The translations under genes were made by a program, and so were the position numbers. This document shows positions 63,752 to 64,000 of a stretch of 64,000 bases of DNA, piece by piece (position 1 is the first letter of the stretch; each line of letters opens with the position of its first letter). The notes below the pieces were generated by a model. It was not told the DNA's origin. It saw nothing but the letters and a program-made list of their open reading frames with translations, and did no database searches. Origin of the DNA: Methylovulum psychrotolerans (lineage in GTDB: Bacteria > Pseudomonadota > Gammaproteobacteria > Methylococcales > Methylomonadaceae); the NCBI RefSeq assembly GCF_002923755.1, contig NZ_PGFZ01000002.1, forward strand, positions 1 through 64,000, given 5' to 3'.

Positions 63752-64000
63752 TTACGCCGCTAGTGTCCGCAACAGCGCCAATACGTCGTCGCTGTGGCCT
63801 TGGGCTTTGACTTTACGCCAAGCATGGATCAGCGTCCCGTCAGGGCCGATCAGAAAGGTGCTGCGTTCAATACCGCGTACTTGTTTGCCGTACATATTTT
63901 TGAGTTTGATGACCTCAAACAGGCTGCATAGCTGTTCGTCGCTATCGGACAGCAGGTCGAACGGGAATGCCTGTTTGCTTTTAAAGCCTTCATGGACTTT
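63752..64000 (-). CDS. bcp: Peroxiredoxin Bcp, C-terminal part
   Basis: 82 residues of the end of a BCP-type thiol peroxidase, cut at the window edge. The visible part reads HEGFKSKQAFPFDLLSDSDEQ, then VIKLKNMYGKQVRGIERSTFLIG, and ends DDVLALLRTLAA. The Arg in GIERSTF is the conserved active-site arginine. The peroxidatic Cys lies beyond the window. Confidence 0.9.
   Translation of the reverse strand, partial: KVHEGFKSKQAFPFDLLSDSDEQLCSLFEVIKLKNMYGKQVRGIERSTFLIGPDGTLIHAWRKVKAQGHSDDVLALLRTLAA

Overview
The window looks like chromosome of a gammaproteobacterium with about 50% GC. The run nrdR-ribD-ribE-ribB-ribH-nusB-thiL-pgpA, the divergent bamE/fur pair, lolCD, and trpEG with overlapping ends are all proteobacterial arrangements. 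A methanotroph-type lineage (Methylococcales) is my inference from overall gene style, copper handling, a lone rpe and many sulfotransferase/TPR and RTX genes. No methane or methanol oxidation gene is present to prove it.

Layout. 1-5000: a clipped unknown gene at the edge, a DUF2459 lipoprotein, a periplasmic alpha-carbonic anhydrase with a small secreted partner, a Wzx-type flippase and an AI-2E family membrane protein. 5000-9550: a large RTX calcium-binding protein built from repeated modules and flanked by two AT-rich inverted-repeat elements. 9549-15825: a WYL-like protein, copA-copB copper resistance, a toxin-antitoxin pair, a decayed copB fragment, an Lpp-like lipoprotein and a DmeF-type metal exporter. 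15862-22800: dtd, a TPR-sulfotransferase fusion, a second RTX gene broken by a 5-bp duplication, an inositol-monophosphatase family enzyme and an Rpn-type nuclease. 22850-30000: bamE, fur, lolC, lolD, an ATPase-PIN pair, comEC. 30071-35924: the riboflavin/NusB/ThiL/PgpA operon, ended by a very strong terminator. 36000-43300: a small lipoprotein, a PQQ-propeller lipoprotein, an RloA-RloB (AbiL-like) pair, a two-component system and an FAH-family hydrolase. 43582-52510: rpe, then a surface-glycan type cluster of two glycosyltransferases, two sulfotransferases and a 55-residue repeat protein. 52729-58576: trpE, trpG, a methyltransferase, and a two-gene ATPase/TPR system. 58703-64000: a FIST-GGDEF sensor cyclase, a DUF1704 (HExxxH) protein, a PIN-PhoH ATPase and the 3' end of bcp.

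How the genes work together. Housekeeping blocks (riboflavin, tryptophan, envelope assembly, iron regulation) alternate with accessory cassettes. Three separate P-loop ATPase pairs (25931-27666, 38102-40085, 55751-58576) are each coupled tightly to a partner gene, and the first two look like abortive-infection or toxin modules. The most unusual item is at 50160-52510. The 55-residue repeat protein ends inside a run of ten A residues, from which a -1 shift leads straight into a sulfotransferase that has no convincing start codon of its own. This suggests a slippage-made fusion, or a very recent break. I saw no tRNA, rRNA, CRISPR array or complete insertion sequence.
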